NCBI GenBank assembly: GCA_045655005.1
Contig: JAZOOJ010000019.1
Coordinates: 1-64,000, forward strand
Length of the DNA stretch: 64,000 nt
Origin: UMGS1908 sp045655005
GTDB lineage: Bacteria; Bacillota; Clostridia; Christensenellales; UBA1242
Direction of reading: 5' to 3'
Shown here: positions 45,094 to 54,125 of the stretch, in pieces
Layout of the letters: every line of letters starts with the position of its first letter
How positions within the stretch are numbered: the stretch's first letter is position 1
The notes under the pieces: model-generated
Told to the model about the DNA's origin: nothing
The model's input: the letters and a program-made list of their open reading frames with translations, nothing else
Database searches by the model: none
Position numbers and translations under genes: made by a program

Positions 45094-46635
45094 ATGCTAA
45101 GCAATAAACCAAAGAGTTTTCGTCCATTTAATACCATTTTAATGATGGCATTGGGTTTGGGCAGTAAAATCACAAGTGTTTTATTTAAAATAGTTTTGAT
45201 TATAATAATAGGAACGGTCGGTATTGGTTATTACCAATTGGCCTTTCCTTTATTTGTCTTTTTATTTTCGATTTCGTCAGTTGGGATTGGAACTACGCTT
45301 ACTATGCAAATAGCCGAAAATGGTTGGAGAGAAACGCTTCAAAATGGTGGCTTTCAATACGCAAAAAAATCAACGTATGTCGTTTCTTTAATTTCTAGCA
45401 TTTTGTTAGTATTAATATCGCCATTTGTATCAAAAGTGCAAGGGAACACTGATATAATATACATTTATTATAGCGTTGCAATTGCTATTGTTTCGGTGTC
45501 AATATTGACTTTTTATAGGGCGGTTTTGCGTGGAAATAAATTGATTAAAGCCTATGCCGTTTCTGACATTATTGAGCAGTTCTCTAAATTGATTTTGGCT
45601 GTAATTTTTTCTTTTTTGTTTGTAAAATGGGGTGAAATATATGCTGTAATGGGCGTATTTATAGGGATTTCACTGAGTGCATTATTAACGCTTATTTATA
45701 TTAAAATTATTTTGTCTAAACTTCCTTCAGACGAAAAGACTCCAGATTTTTGCATATTATTTGACAAATCTAAATTTTTAAAATCATCATTTATTGCGGG
45801 GTTATCGTCGGTTTTATTGCCATTTGTGCAAATTATAGATTCTATTGTTGTAGTTAGAATTTTGACTTTAATTGGATTTGGGCAGATTGAAGCGACCTCG
45901 CTATTTGGTCTTTCAAGAGGTAATATTTCGGCGCTTTTAAATTTGCCTAATACAATAATTGTGGCAATAGAGTTTTTATTGTTGCCTGATTTATTAAAAG
46001 TAAAGACAAAAAATGAAATTATAAAAAAATGTAGGGTTACACTGTCTTTTGCTTTAGCACTTGGCGTATTTGTTGGTGCAATTTATTTTGCTTTTAGCAG
46101 TGAAATTTTGACGGTAGTATATAGAAATTCTTTTGATGGAATGGATAAAAGCATAGCCGTTAATTTGTTGAAAATTGGAGCAGTGTCAGTTATATTTTCA
46201 TCTCTTTCACAAATTTTAGCAGTGGTTTTACAGGGAATAAAGAAATTGCATTTGCCAATTATTTCATTAACAATAGCATCAATTTTAAAGATTGTATTTG
46301 AAATTATTTTTATTAGGTATTTGGGAATATATGGTGCAGAGTTATCTAATGTTTTGTTTTATTTAACTCTTGTGGTTAGTAATGGAATATTTTTAATAAA
46401 TAATAAGGTTTATTTTGGAAGTCTTCTTAATTTGGCAATAATGATTTCAATTTCTCTTTGGGTTTTATTAACAAAAGTGGTATATAGTTTGATTGCTTAT
46501 AAAGTTAATTTTATATTTGCAATAATACTTGCAAGTGTTATGACTTCTATGGTAGTAATAGCGTTTGGATTGATGATTTCTAGTAAACTTAAAAAGAAAA
46601 AATTTCAAAGAAAAAATTTTTATAGTCAAGTATAA
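45094..46635 (+). CDS. Polysaccharide/lipid flippase, SpoVB-like (MATE/MVF superfamily)
   Basis: 513 aa with about 14 transmembrane helices. SxxxKxxxLxFKIVLIIIIGTVGIGYYQLAFPLFVFLFSISSVGIGTTL (positions about 25-70) is the typical N-terminus of the SpoVB/MurJ-like Wzx family. In spore-formers SpoVB is a putative lipid II or glycan flippase for cortex synthesis; paralogues transport cell-wall precursors generally. No SpoVB-specific residue can be read here. A CATACTAA box lies 5 nt before the ATG; see rejected items. Ends 12 nt before an alternative start of the HU gene. Confidence 0.85.
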   Translation: MLSNKPKSFRPFNTILMMALGLGSKITSVLFKIVLIIIIGTVGIGYYQLAFPLFVFLFSISSVGIGTTLTMQIAENGWRETLQNGGFQYAKKSTYVVSLISSILLVLISPFVSKVQGNTDIIYIYYSVAIAIVSVSILTFYRAVLRGNKLIKAYAVSDIIEQFSKLILAVIFSFLFVKWGEIYAVMGVFIGISLSALLTLIYIKIILSKLPSDEKTPDFCILFDKSKFLKSSFIAGLSSVLLPFVQIIDSIVVVRILTLIGFGQIEATSLFGLSRGNISALLNLPNTIIVAIEFLLLPDLLKVKTKNEIIKKCRVTLSFALALGVFVGAIYFAFSSEILTVVYRNSFDGMDKSIAVNLLKIGAVSVIFSSLSQILAVVLQGIKKLHLPIISLTIASILKIVFEIIFIRYLGIYGAELSNVLFYLTLVVSNGIFLINNKVYFGSLLNLAIMISISLWVLLTKVVYSLIAYKVNFIFAIILASVMTSMVVIAFGLMISSKLKKKKFQRKNFYSQV

Positions 46636-46689
46636 AAGTATAGTGATATGGAGATTATTTATTTAAATCAATTATATAGGAGAATAATA

Positions 46690-46965
46690 ATGAATAAAAA
46701 TGATTTAATTAAAGGGATTTCCAAAGAATCCAATTTGTCGCAAAAAGAAGCAAGAGAAGCATTAACAGCACTCGCTAAAATTATTAAAGAATCGTTAAAG
46801 AAAGGCGATAACGTTAAAATTTCAGGATTTGGTAAGTTTGAAGTAAAGAACAGAAAAGAAAGAGTAACTACTAATCCACAAACTCGCCAAAGGTTAGTAA
46901 TACCTGCAACAAAAGTAACATCGTTTAAGGCCGGTAAAGAATTAAAAGATGCAATCTCAGGGTAA
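46690..46965 (+). CDS. hup: HU-family DNA-binding protein
   Basis: 91 aa, standard HU length. MNKNDLIKGIS, the GxxVKISGFGKFEVKNR beta arm start and RxxxNPQTRQRLVIPATKVTSFKAGKELKDAI-like end (positions about 55-88) are typical. Start at 46690 after AGGAG; an earlier codon is not used. Nucleoid organisation. Confidence 0.97.
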   Translation: MNKNDLIKGISKESNLSQKEAREALTALAKIIKESLKKGDNVKISGFGKFEVKNRKERVTTNPQTRQRLVIPATKVTSFKAGKELKDAISG

Positions 46966-47008
46966 AGTATTGACTGATTTTGACCTTTGATAATTTGTGA
47001 AATTATAG

Positions 47009-47037
47009 TTGTGAAATATAAAAGTTTGTTGTAATAT
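47009..47037 (+). promoter_or_regulatory. Promoter of dusB (leaderless)
   Basis: TTGTGA at 47009-47014, 17-nt spacer, TAATAT at 47032-47037; ATG at 47044 follows 6 nt later with no ribosome site. Confidence 0.5.
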
Positions 47038-47043
47038 ATAAGT

Positions 47044-47994
47044 ATGACAAATTTCAATCCGAAAGAATATTTTAAAATTAATAATTTAGTTTTGGCTCCA
47101 ATGGCAGGTTATACTGACATTGGTTTTCGCCATTTGTGTAGAAAATATGGTGTGGGCTTAGTTTTTACTGAGATGATAAGTGCTAAGGCTATTTTGTATA
47201 ATAATGAGAAAACATTGCAGTTAATGGCTTCAACTGAAGATGAACACCCAATTGCGTTACAATTGTTTGGAAATGACCCAAAAGATTTTGAAAAAGTTCT
47301 AAAAAGAAATGAAATTGAACATTTTGATGTGATAGATATTAATATGGGTTGTCCTGCTCCTAAAATAGTAAAAAATGGAGAGGGCTCGGCGTTGCTTGAA
47401 GATATTGACCTTGCAAGAGAAATCGTAACTACCTGCGTAAAAAATACAACGAAGCCAATTTCGGTTAAATTTAGAAGTGGCGTTGATGAAGATCATAATG
47501 TTGCAGTTGAGTTTGCTAAGATGTGTGAAGAAGCCGGAGCATCATTTATAACCTTTCACCCAAGAACCAGAGTTCAAGGATATGCAGGGCGTGCAGATTG
47601 GGAACAAATTAAAAAAGTTGTTGATGCTGTAACTATTCCCGTTGTAGCAAGTGGAGATGTATTGACTTTCTTTGACCTACGATATCTAATTGATGAGTGT
47701 AAAGCTAGTGCTGTTATGGTTGGACGTGGTGCGGTTGGGAAACCCGAAATTTTTGCAGAACTTAAAAATAATACAAAACTAACTTTATCGCTAAATGAGA
47801 AAATTGCACAAATAGAAGAGCATATTAATTGGATGCGTCAGTTTTTTAATGAGAACTATGTATCTAGTGAAATGAAAAAACATATATTAAGTTATGTAAA
47901 GTCTTTTGATGGAGCTATTGAAATGAAAAAAAGAGTTGCAGTGGTTAAAAATATAGATGAGTGTGTCAAAATATTAAAAGAATACGCAAATTAA
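47044..47994 (+). CDS. dusB: tRNA-dihydrouridine synthase
   Basis: 316 aa. APMAGYTDIGFR, FTEMISAKA, DINMGCPAPKI (catalytic Cys in NMGCP), FRSGVD, HPRTRVQGYAG and GRGAVGKP identify a Dus enzyme, which reduces U to D in the tRNA D-loop using FMN. The single Dus of many Firmicutes is DusB type, hence the symbol. The message looks leaderless. Confidence 0.94.
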   Translation: MTNFNPKEYFKINNLVLAPMAGYTDIGFRHLCRKYGVGLVFTEMISAKAILYNNEKTLQLMASTEDEHPIALQLFGNDPKDFEKVLKRNEIEHFDVIDINMGCPAPKIVKNGEGSALLEDIDLAREIVTTCVKNTTKPISVKFRSGVDEDHNVAVEFAKMCEEAGASFITFHPRTRVQGYAGRADWEQIKKVVDAVTIPVVASGDVLTFFDLRYLIDECKASAVMVGRGAVGKPEIFAELKNNTKLTLSLNEKIAQIEEHINWMRQFFNENYVSSEMKKHILSYVKSFDGAIEMKKRVAVVKNIDECVKILKEYAN

Positions 47995-48008
47995 CTGACT
48001 ACAATTGT

Positions 48009-48038
48009 TTGACAATGAGGCCTGAAAAATGATAAAAT
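48009..48038 (+). promoter_or_regulatory. Promoter of pgk-tpiA
   Basis: TTGACA at 48009-48014, 18-nt spacer, TAAAAT at 48033-48038. Confidence 0.6.
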
Positions 48039-48073
48039 TATTTTGTAATACTTTTAAGGAATAGGTACGTGAT

Positions 48074-49264
48074 ATGAATAAAAAAAGTTTTAAAGACATA
48101 GACGTTAACGGGAAGTCGGTTTTTGTAAGAGTGGATTTTAATGTACCAGTTGACGACAACAATAATATTATTGATGATACAAGGATTATTTCTGCTCTTC
48201 CAACGATTAAATATTTAGTTAATAATAACGCAAAGGTAATACTTTGTTCTCACCTCGGAAGACCAAAGGGTGTATTTAATGACAACTTTTCAATGAAGAT
48301 TGTTCACCCAACACTTGAAAGGGTTTTAGGAATGCCAGTCAAAATGGCAAGCGATGTGGTTGGAGAATCTGCGAAAAAACTTGCAAGTGAACTTAAAGAA
48401 GGCGAAGTGATGCTTCTTGAAAATGTAAGATTCCATAAAGAAGAAGAGGAAAACGACGAAGAATTTGCAAAGGAATTGGCTTCGCTCGCAGAGATTTTTG
48501 TTCTTGATGCTTTTGGAACTGCACACAGAGCACACGCTTCAACCGCTGGTATTGCAAGATTTATTCCAGCAGTAGCAGGCTTTTTGGTTGCAAAAGAAGT
48601 TACCGAAATTGAAAGGGCAACAGTCAACCCAACAAGGCCATCGGTTGTAATTTTTGGCGGTAAAAAGGTTTCTGATAAAATTGGTGTAATTTCAACAATG
48701 CTTGATAAGGCCAACTCAATTTTGATTGGTGGTGCAATGGCATTTACATTTATCGTTGCACAAGGCGGAGAAATTGGATTAAGTCGCTATGAAAAAGATA
48801 AAGTTGAACTTGCTAAGCAAATTCTTGAACTTGCAGAAAAGAAAAATGTAAGAGTATATTTACCAGTAGACTCAGTTGTAACTCGTGAATTCTCACCAAA
48901 CGCAAAGGCTAAGGTGGTTGATTCATATAAGATTCCTGCTGATTGTCAAAGTATGGATATTGGTCCAAAGACAAGAAAGTTGTTTGCAAAAATTATAAAG
49001 AATGCAAAGACTGTTATTTGGAATGGCCCTATGGGTGTTTATGAATTTAAGAAATTCCAAAAGGGTACTGTAGCGGTTGCAAAGGCTATTGCAAAGAGCG
49101 ATGCAATAAGTGTAATCGGTGGTGGTGATAGTGCTGCGGCTGTTAATGAATCAGGATATGCGTCAAGAATTACACACATTTCGACTGGTGGTGGAGCAAC
49201 TCTTGAACTTTTAGAAGGTAAGGACCTTCCAGGAATTGCAATGCTTAATGATAAAGAAGACTAG
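48074..49264 (+). CDS. pgk: Phosphoglycerate kinase
   Basis: 396 aa. VRVDFNVPV near the N-terminus, SHLGRPKG, GxKxxDKI, WNGPMGVYE and GGGDSAAAV are all conserved. It makes ATP from 1,3-bisphosphoglycerate. AAGGA site. Forms an operon with tpiA (11 nt apart); gap is not adjacent. Confidence 0.97.
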   Translation: MNKKSFKDIDVNGKSVFVRVDFNVPVDDNNNIIDDTRIISALPTIKYLVNNNAKVILCSHLGRPKGVFNDNFSMKIVHPTLERVLGMPVKMASDVVGESAKKLASELKEGEVMLLENVRFHKEEEENDEEFAKELASLAEIFVLDAFGTAHRAHASTAGIARFIPAVAGFLVAKEVTEIERATVNPTRPSVVIFGGKKVSDKIGVISTMLDKANSILIGGAMAFTFIVAQGGEIGLSRYEKDKVELAKQILELAEKKNVRVYLPVDSVVTREFSPNAKAKVVDSYKIPADCQSMDIGPKTRKLFAKIIKNAKTVIWNGPMGVYEFKKFQKGTVAVAKAIAKSDAISVIGGGDSAAAVNESGYASRITHISTGGGATLELLEGKDLPGIAMLNDKED

Positions 49265-49275
49265 GGAGTAGTTTT

Positions 49276-50040
49276 ATGAAAAGAAAGGTAATTTGTGGAA
49301 ATTGGAAAATGGCTAAGACAAATAGTGAAAGCCAACAATTAGTTCAAGAAATTATAGAAAAAATGCCAAAGACAAAAAATGAGGTTGTTGTATGCCCATC
49401 ATTTTTGGCGCTGCCTCAAACTGTGAGCCAAACAGAAGGGACTCAGGTAAAAGTCGGTGCTCAAACAATGCATTACGAAGACAAGGGACCATACACTGGT
49501 GAAGTAAGTGCAAAAATGCTTACAGAAATTGGTGTTCAATATGTAATTATTGGTCATAGTAGCAGAAGAAGTGATGACAACGAAACCGATGTTAAAATTA
49601 ACAAAAAAATAAAGAAAGCGATAGAAAGTGGTTTAATTCCAATTCTTTGTGTTGGGGAAAGTTCAAAAGAAAGAGAACTTGGAAGAACATACAGAGTAAT
49701 TAAAAGACAGTTGCAAAGAGATTTGGAAGGCATTGAAAATGCGACAAGTGTTATAGTTGCTTATGAACCTTTGTGGGCAATTTCTGATGGTATTAATCCT
49801 GCTCCAACACCAACAATTGAAGAAATTGGTGCGGTTAATAGTGGTATTAAGCGTGTTTTAAGACAAATTTTTGGCAAAGAACAAGTTAAGCAAATGAGAA
49901 TACTTTATGGCGGAAGTGTTACCCCAGAAAACGCCGGAGAGATTATGGCTGACAGAAGTGTTAACGGTGTATTGGTTGGTGGTGCAAGTCTTAACGCCGA
50001 TAAATTTATTGGTATTGTAAATTCAGCAATGAAAAAGTAA
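49276..50040 (+). CDS. tpiA: Triosephosphate isomerase (atypical active-site signature)
   Basis: 254 aa, normal length. Catalytic Lys11 (NWKMAK), His94 and Glu164 (AYEPLWAI) are present, as is the phosphate-binding ILYGGSV and GVLVGGASL. Two oddities: the usual GHSERR reads GHSSRR, so the glutamate at canonical position 97 is Ser96; and loop 6 after AYEPLWAI reads SDGINPAPT instead of GTGKTATPE. The pgk-tpiA operon supports a glycolytic role. It may be a catalytically altered TIM or a natural variant. A second tpiA elsewhere cannot be excluded. Confidence 0.9.
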   Translation: MKRKVICGNWKMAKTNSESQQLVQEIIEKMPKTKNEVVVCPSFLALPQTVSQTEGTQVKVGAQTMHYEDKGPYTGEVSAKMLTEIGVQYVIIGHSSRRSDDNETDVKINKKIKKAIESGLIPILCVGESSKERELGRTYRVIKRQLQRDLEGIENATSVIVAYEPLWAISDGINPAPTPTIEEIGAVNSGIKRVLRQIFGKEQVKQMRILYGGSVTPENAGEIMADRSVNGVLVGGASLNADKFIGIVNSAMKK

Positions 50041-50050
50041 GAGATAATCT

Positions 50051-50293
50051 ATGCTTGAAAACCTTTTGATATTATGTCGATTATTGCTTGCTCAGAATGA
50101 GAAGCAGAAAGCTGAGTCCTATTTAGGCTTGGCTATTCTTGCGTTGTTTAGTATTGTATTTATAATGGACGTGTTTGGTAAAGGTTCATATGGTAAAAAC
50201 AAAGATATGAAAAAGATATTGCTGTTTTTGTCGTGTTTATTCATTTTTATTTTTATAATTATTTTTATATCATTTAAATATCAAAATAGTTAA
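50051..50293 (+). CDS. Small membrane protein, 80 aa
   Basis: Two hydrophobic helices (about 25-40 and 55-74) around a Gly/Lys-rich loop, with a short N-terminal amphipathic part. It starts 10 nt after tpiA and seems cotranscribed, with only a weak site (AAGAGA). Unrecognised; between tpiA and secG. Confidence 0.6.
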   Translation: MLENLLILCRLLLAQNEKQKAESYLGLAILALFSIVFIMDVFGKGSYGKNKDMKKILLFLSCLFIFIFIIIFISFKYQNS

Positions 50294-50311
50294 ATAGTTA
50301 TGAATAAATCA

Positions 50312-50340
50312 TTGAAATTTTAAAATTAATATGTTATAAT
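50312..50340 (+). promoter_or_regulatory. Promoter of secG
   Basis: TTGAAA at 50312-50317, 17-nt spacer, TATAAT at 50335-50340. Confidence 0.75.
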
Positions 50341-50374
50341 GTTCGCAAGTTTTGAAAAGTGTATGGAGGAATAT

Positions 50375-50698
50375 ATGTTAACTAGAATTAATAATTTAAT
50401 CGCAGCAGATAAAGTAAGACCAGATTGGGTAGTAAAATCTTTTCCTGTTATCCAAATTGTATTAATTTGCATGCTGTTAGTTTGTGCAATCTTTATGATT
50501 GTTGCTGTTACAATGCAACACGGGAACACTAATGGAATGACAGGTATTACCGGTGACACAAGTGATACTTTCTATAACAGAAACAAAGGTCAATCAATGC
50601 AAGGTAAAATTAAAAAGCTTACAGTTATTGATTCAATTTTAATGGTTGCATTGTGTGTAGTATATTTGATTTTATTCCAAATTTATCACGTTGCATAA
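50375..50698 (+). CDS. secG: Preprotein translocase subunit SecG
   Basis: 107 aa. Two transmembrane helices (about 28-50 and 83-105) flank a Gly/Asn/Thr-rich loop with QHGNTNGMTG and FYNRNKG, the SecG pattern. The N-terminal extension is longer than in many SecG. Start at 50375 after GGAGG. Position downstream of pgk-tpiA is common in Firmicutes. Part of SecYEG. Confidence 0.85.
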   Translation: MLTRINNLIAADKVRPDWVVKSFPVIQIVLICMLLVCAIFMIVAVTMQHGNTNGMTGITGDTSDTFYNRNKGQSMQGKIKKLTVIDSILMVALCVVYLILFQIYHVA

Positions 50699-50703
50699 AT
50701 TTT

Positions 50704-50745
50704 AAAAACGCATTAGATTTTTTCTAATGCGTTTTGTATATTTTA
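50704..50745 (+). terminator. Terminator after secG
   Basis: AAAACGCATTAGA (50705-50717) / TCTAATGCGTTTT (50723-50735). Confidence 0.85.
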
Positions 50746-50786
50746 TTTAATTTATAACAAACTATAATTGTAAAGGAGATAAATAT

Positions 50787-50990
50787 ATGGCAATTTTAAC
50801 ATTTATCGCTTTGATTCTTACAATTATCGGTGCTGTTAATTGGTTTTTGGTTGGAGTCTTTACCTTTAATCTTGTAACTTGGATTTTTGGTGTTGGACTT
50901 TTTGCAAGAATTATTTATGCATTGGTTGGAATAGCTGGTTTCTGGCTAATCTATGTATTAATCAGGCACAGAGGAAAAGTATTAGCCTAA
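50787..50990 (+). CDS. DUF378 membrane protein
   Basis: 67 aa. LxxIGAVNWFLVGVF...ARIIYALVGIAG is the DUF378 pattern: two membrane helices with GAxNW and YxLVGxA. Function unknown. AAAGGAG site; own terminator. Confidence 0.9.
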   Translation: MAILTFIALILTIIGAVNWFLVGVFTFNLVTWIFGVGLFARIIYALVGIAGFWLIYVLIRHRGKVLA

Positions 50991-51013
50991 TTCAAAGGCT
51001 AATACTTTTTTTA
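50975..51013 (+). terminator. Terminator after the DUF378 gene
   Basis: AAAAGTATTAGCC (50975-50987) / GGCTAATACTTTT (50997-51009), T-run. Confidence 0.85.
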
Positions 51014-51149
51014 TTCATAAATCGCAAATTGAGTGAAAATGTGTAAATTTGATGAAAAATTTTTTTAAATTGATATATTGGCTGAAATTATTTTTATTTT
51101 TTATTTCTTTTGTGTATAATTGAATTATATATTTAGGAGGTAACAATAT

Positions 51150-52253
51150 ATGTCTGCTTTAAAAATTGTACAATTTGGTTGTGGCAAAATGAGTGTTTAT
51201 ACTATGCGCTACGTTTATGAAAAAGGTGCTAAGATTGTTGGGGCTTTTGATATTGATGAGGGGAAGGTTGGAAAAGATATTTCAGAAATTATGGGTGCCG
51301 AAAAACCTATGGGTGTTAAAATCCAACATGCGTCTAAATTTGAAGAATTTTTAATGAAGAAACAACCAGATGCTGTTATTGTAACAACTATGAGTTTGTT
51401 AAGTGATGTGGGCGATGCTCTTTTGACTTGTGCAAAGTGCGGGGTTAACGCAATTACAACTTGCGAAGAGGCGTTCTTCCCTCAAAATAGTAATCCAAAA
51501 TTATTTAAGAAAATTGATAAACTTGCGAAGGAAAATGGGTGTACTATTTGCGGTTCGGGTTATCAAGATGTATTCTGGGGTAATTTAATGTATTTACTTG
51601 CAGGCGCAACACATAAAATTACAAGAATTGTTGGAAAAAGTAGTTATAATGTAGAAGACTATGGCATTGCACTTGCACGTGCACATGGGTCTGGATTGAA
51701 TTTAAAAGAATTTGATGAACAAATTGCGTCTGCTGATAACATTAGCGAAGAAGAACGTGCGAAAGTTATAAATGCAGGCGAATTTATGCCAAGTTATATG
51801 TGGAACGTTAATGGTTGGCTTGCCAGCAAACTTGGATTAAAAGTTGTTTCTCAAACTCAAAAATGCGTACCACAAGTTGCAAATAAAGATATTTATAGTT
51901 CTACTTTAAATTTAACAATCCCAAAAGGCTGTGCAACTGGTATGAGTGCTGTAGTTACAACAAAGACTGCAGAGGGTATTGAAATTGTCAGTGAGTGTAT
52001 TGGAAAGGTTTATGACGAAACCGAATGTGACTGTAACGACTGGACTGTTGAGGGCGAACCTTCTACAAGAGTGGTTATTGAAAGACCTCAAACAGTTGAA
52101 CTTACTTGTGCTACAATTGTAAACAGATTGCCTGAACTTATTGCAAGTCCCGCAGGTTATTATACAACAGAAAATATGCCAGAGAATTTCCCAAAGATGG
52201 TTGCTTTGGATAAATATCTTTGTGAATGTGACGATTGCGACTGCGATTGTTAA
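51150..52253 (+). CDS. 2,4-diaminopentanoate dehydrogenase-like oxidoreductase with Cys-rich tail
   Basis: 367 aa. Rossmann start VQFGCGKMSVYTMRYVYEKG (GxGxxG-like, here GCGKMS), DIDEGKVGKDI, then AVIVTTMS and CGSGYQDVFWGNL, the signature region of the diaminopentanoate/dihydrodipicolinate-reductase-like family. The known enzyme (Ord) acts in ornithine and lysine fermentation. The last residues, CECDDCDCDC, add five Cys in ten positions, not usual for the family. ETECDCNDW upstream adds more. No ornithine pathway genes are adjacent, so the substrate is unproven. AGGAGG precedes the ATG. Confidence 0.8.
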   Translation: MSALKIVQFGCGKMSVYTMRYVYEKGAKIVGAFDIDEGKVGKDISEIMGAEKPMGVKIQHASKFEEFLMKKQPDAVIVTTMSLLSDVGDALLTCAKCGVNAITTCEEAFFPQNSNPKLFKKIDKLAKENGCTICGSGYQDVFWGNLMYLLAGATHKITRIVGKSSYNVEDYGIALARAHGSGLNLKEFDEQIASADNISEEERAKVINAGEFMPSYMWNVNGWLASKLGLKVVSQTQKCVPQVANKDIYSSTLNLTIPKGCATGMSAVVTTKTAEGIEIVSECIGKVYDETECDCNDWTVEGEPSTRVVIERPQTVELTCATIVNRLPELIASPAGYYTTENMPENFPKMVALDKYLCECDDCDCDC

Positions 52254-52278
52254 AAATTATTAAATTAAATATTTAGCA

Positions 52279-52320
52279 GAAAACTCCTAATTAAAATTAA
52301 TTAGGTGTTTTCTTGCTTAT
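52279..52320 (+). terminator. Probable terminator
   Basis: GAAAACTCCTAATTA (52279-52293) pairs with TAATTAGGTGTTTTC (52298-52312) with one T-T mismatch. The T-run is weak. Confidence 0.55.
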
Positions 52321-52324
52321 TTTA

Positions 52325-52353
52325 TTTACAAATACATAGGAAGATGATACAAT
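52325..52353 (+). promoter_or_regulatory. Promoter of the lipid kinase/PAP2 pair
   Basis: TTTACA at 52325-52330, 17-nt spacer, TACAAT at 52348-52353; AGGAAG then follows before the ATG. Confidence 0.55.
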
Positions 52354-52368
52354 ATATCAGGAAGTAGA

Positions 52369-53283
52369 ATGGAGAATAAAACTAGAATTAAGTTAATTAT
52401 AAACCCAAACTCTGGGAAGGGTAAGGCCGGCGAACTTGCAGAGAAAATTGTGGGCAAGTTTGAAAGTGTGGGAATAAGTGTAAGCCTTTATTTAACAAAA
52501 GCAAAAGATGATGCGAAAGAACTTGCAAAAACAGTTGATGATGAAGATATTGTCGTGTGTGTCGGTGGTGATGGAACTCTTAACGAGGTGGTAAACGGAA
52601 TGATGCAAAGGGAGAAAAAAGTTCCTTTGGGTTATATTCCAATGGGTTCAATTAATGACTTCGCAAGGTCTGCAAGGATTCCAAGGCGTTGGGACAAGGC
52701 AGTAGATAATATCATTAATGGTAAAGATGTTGAAATTGATGTCGGAAAGTTTAATGATAGGTATTTTACATATGTGGCAGCCGCTGGTATTTTTACAAAG
52801 ACTTCTTATACAACCAGTCAAAAGTTAAAGAATAAGTTTGGGAAAATTGCTTATTTATTGCTTGGAATTCAAGATTTGTTTGAGTACAGAAAGATGCACT
52901 TAAAAATTGAGGTAGACGGGGTTGAATACGAGGAAGACTTTTTATTTGTTGCTGCGTGTAATACAAAGTCAATGGGAAGCATTGTAAAGTTTAAAGATGA
53001 ATTTGTACAACTAAATGATGGCAATTTAGACCTTTTACTAATAAAATATACTAGGAATATATTTAAACTAGCAAAAGGTGTCCACGATTACAATAGAAAA
53101 CGCTGGAATACCGATTTACTGAAATTTGTTCACGCAAAAGAGATAAAAGTGTATGATCGCAATAATGTTACGTGGACATTGGATGGTGAGGGAAGTGAGT
53201 TTTTGGACTGCATTGACAATGTTTCTCACATCTCAATTATTAATAAAGGTTTGACAATAAGGACGAAAGATGAAAATATCTAG
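52369..53283 (+). CDS. Diacylglycerol/sphingosine kinase family protein (DagK/YegS type)
   Basis: 304 aa. NPNSGKGKAGE (phosphate loop), VGGDGTLNEVVNGM (catalytic GGDGT) and PMGSINDFARS define the family. Members phosphorylate lipids such as diacylglycerol, recycling it to phosphatidic acid. Overlaps the next gene, a PAP2-type phosphatase, by 14 nt, suggesting coupled lipid phosphate metabolism. Confidence 0.9.
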   Translation: MENKTRIKLIINPNSGKGKAGELAEKIVGKFESVGISVSLYLTKAKDDAKELAKTVDDEDIVVCVGGDGTLNEVVNGMMQREKKVPLGYIPMGSINDFARSARIPRRWDKAVDNIINGKDVEIDVGKFNDRYFTYVAAAGIFTKTSYTTSQKLKNKFGKIAYLLLGIQDLFEYRKMHLKIEVDGVEYEEDFLFVAACNTKSMGSIVKFKDEFVQLNDGNLDLLLIKYTRNIFKLAKGVHDYNRKRWNTDLLKFVHAKEIKVYDRNNVTWTLDGEGSEFLDCIDNVSHISIINKGLTIRTKDENI

Positions 53284-53977
53284 GTGGAAATTGTTTTGGA
53301 TTAAGAATAAGTATTGGATATATTTGCTATATCTACCAATTTATTTGGTCGCATTTTTTTTGATTGAGGGTTATATTGATAACTCGTTTGATTATTGGGT
53401 ATCATATTCGCCAATTGACGACATTATACCTTTTGTTGAATGGTTCATAATTTTCTATGAACTTTGGTATCCATATATGTTAGGAGTATGCTTATGGTTG
53501 TTATTAAAGGATAGGCAAGCCTATGAAAGAATGGCAAAGATGTTTGTATTTGGGTTCTCTTTTAGTTTAATTTTCTTCTTAATTTTGCCTAACGGACAAA
53601 ATTTAAGACTTGAAAGTTTTGAAAGGGAGAATATATTTACAGATATTATTGCAACGTTATGGGCGGGAGATACGCATACAAATGTGTTGCCTAGTATGCA
53701 TGTTTATGGCTCATTGATTACAATATTTGCGACCCTAGATACAAAAACAATTAATTCTTGGTTCAAATTCGGAAGTGCCACTCTTGGAATTTTGATTTCA
53801 ATATCAACTTGTACGATAAAACAACATTCCATTCTTGACTTGTTTGCAGGCTGTATATTATTTGCAATACTTTATTGGATTATATATCATAATAAAATAT
53901 TTAAAAATTATGACGGTTCAATAGAATATATCTCTGAACTTAAAGGCGAGTATTTAATGATGAAACAGTTTGTGTGA
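53270..53977 (+). CDS. PAP2-superfamily membrane phosphatase
   Basis: 235 aa, about six transmembrane helices. NVLPSMHVYG (PSMH) and KQHSILDLFAG (HxxxD) are the second and third phosphatase motifs; the first KxxxxxxRP motif is not clear. Such proteins hydrolyse or transfer lipid phosphates, and the N-terminus with the YxPIDDxIPFVEWFIIFY pattern is like the inositol-phosphorylceramide-synthase-type branch. It starts inside the end of the lipid kinase. Confidence 0.85.
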   Translation: MKISRWKLFWIKNKYWIYLLYLPIYLVAFFLIEGYIDNSFDYWVSYSPIDDIIPFVEWFIIFYELWYPYMLGVCLWLLLKDRQAYERMAKMFVFGFSFSLIFFLILPNGQNLRLESFERENIFTDIIATLWAGDTHTNVLPSMHVYGSLITIFATLDTKTINSWFKFGSATLGILISISTCTIKQHSILDLFAGCILFAILYWIIYHNKIFKNYDGSIEYISELKGEYLMMKQFV

Positions 53978-53997
53978 TTTATTTACAAATAAGTATA

Positions 53998-54032
53998 AAA
54001 ACCGCAAGGATAAAAATTCTTGCGGTTTTTAT
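53998..54032 (+). terminator. Terminator after PAP2 gene
   Basis: AAAACCGCAAG (53998-54008) / CTTGCGGTTTT (54019-54029), T-run. Confidence 0.8.
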
Positions 54033-54125
54033 TGTAAATGTCTGTAATAATATTACACACTAAATTTTAATCTTTTTCTTTTATCAATAACTCGCTTATT
54101 AAAAATTCGGTTTGAGATAATTATT

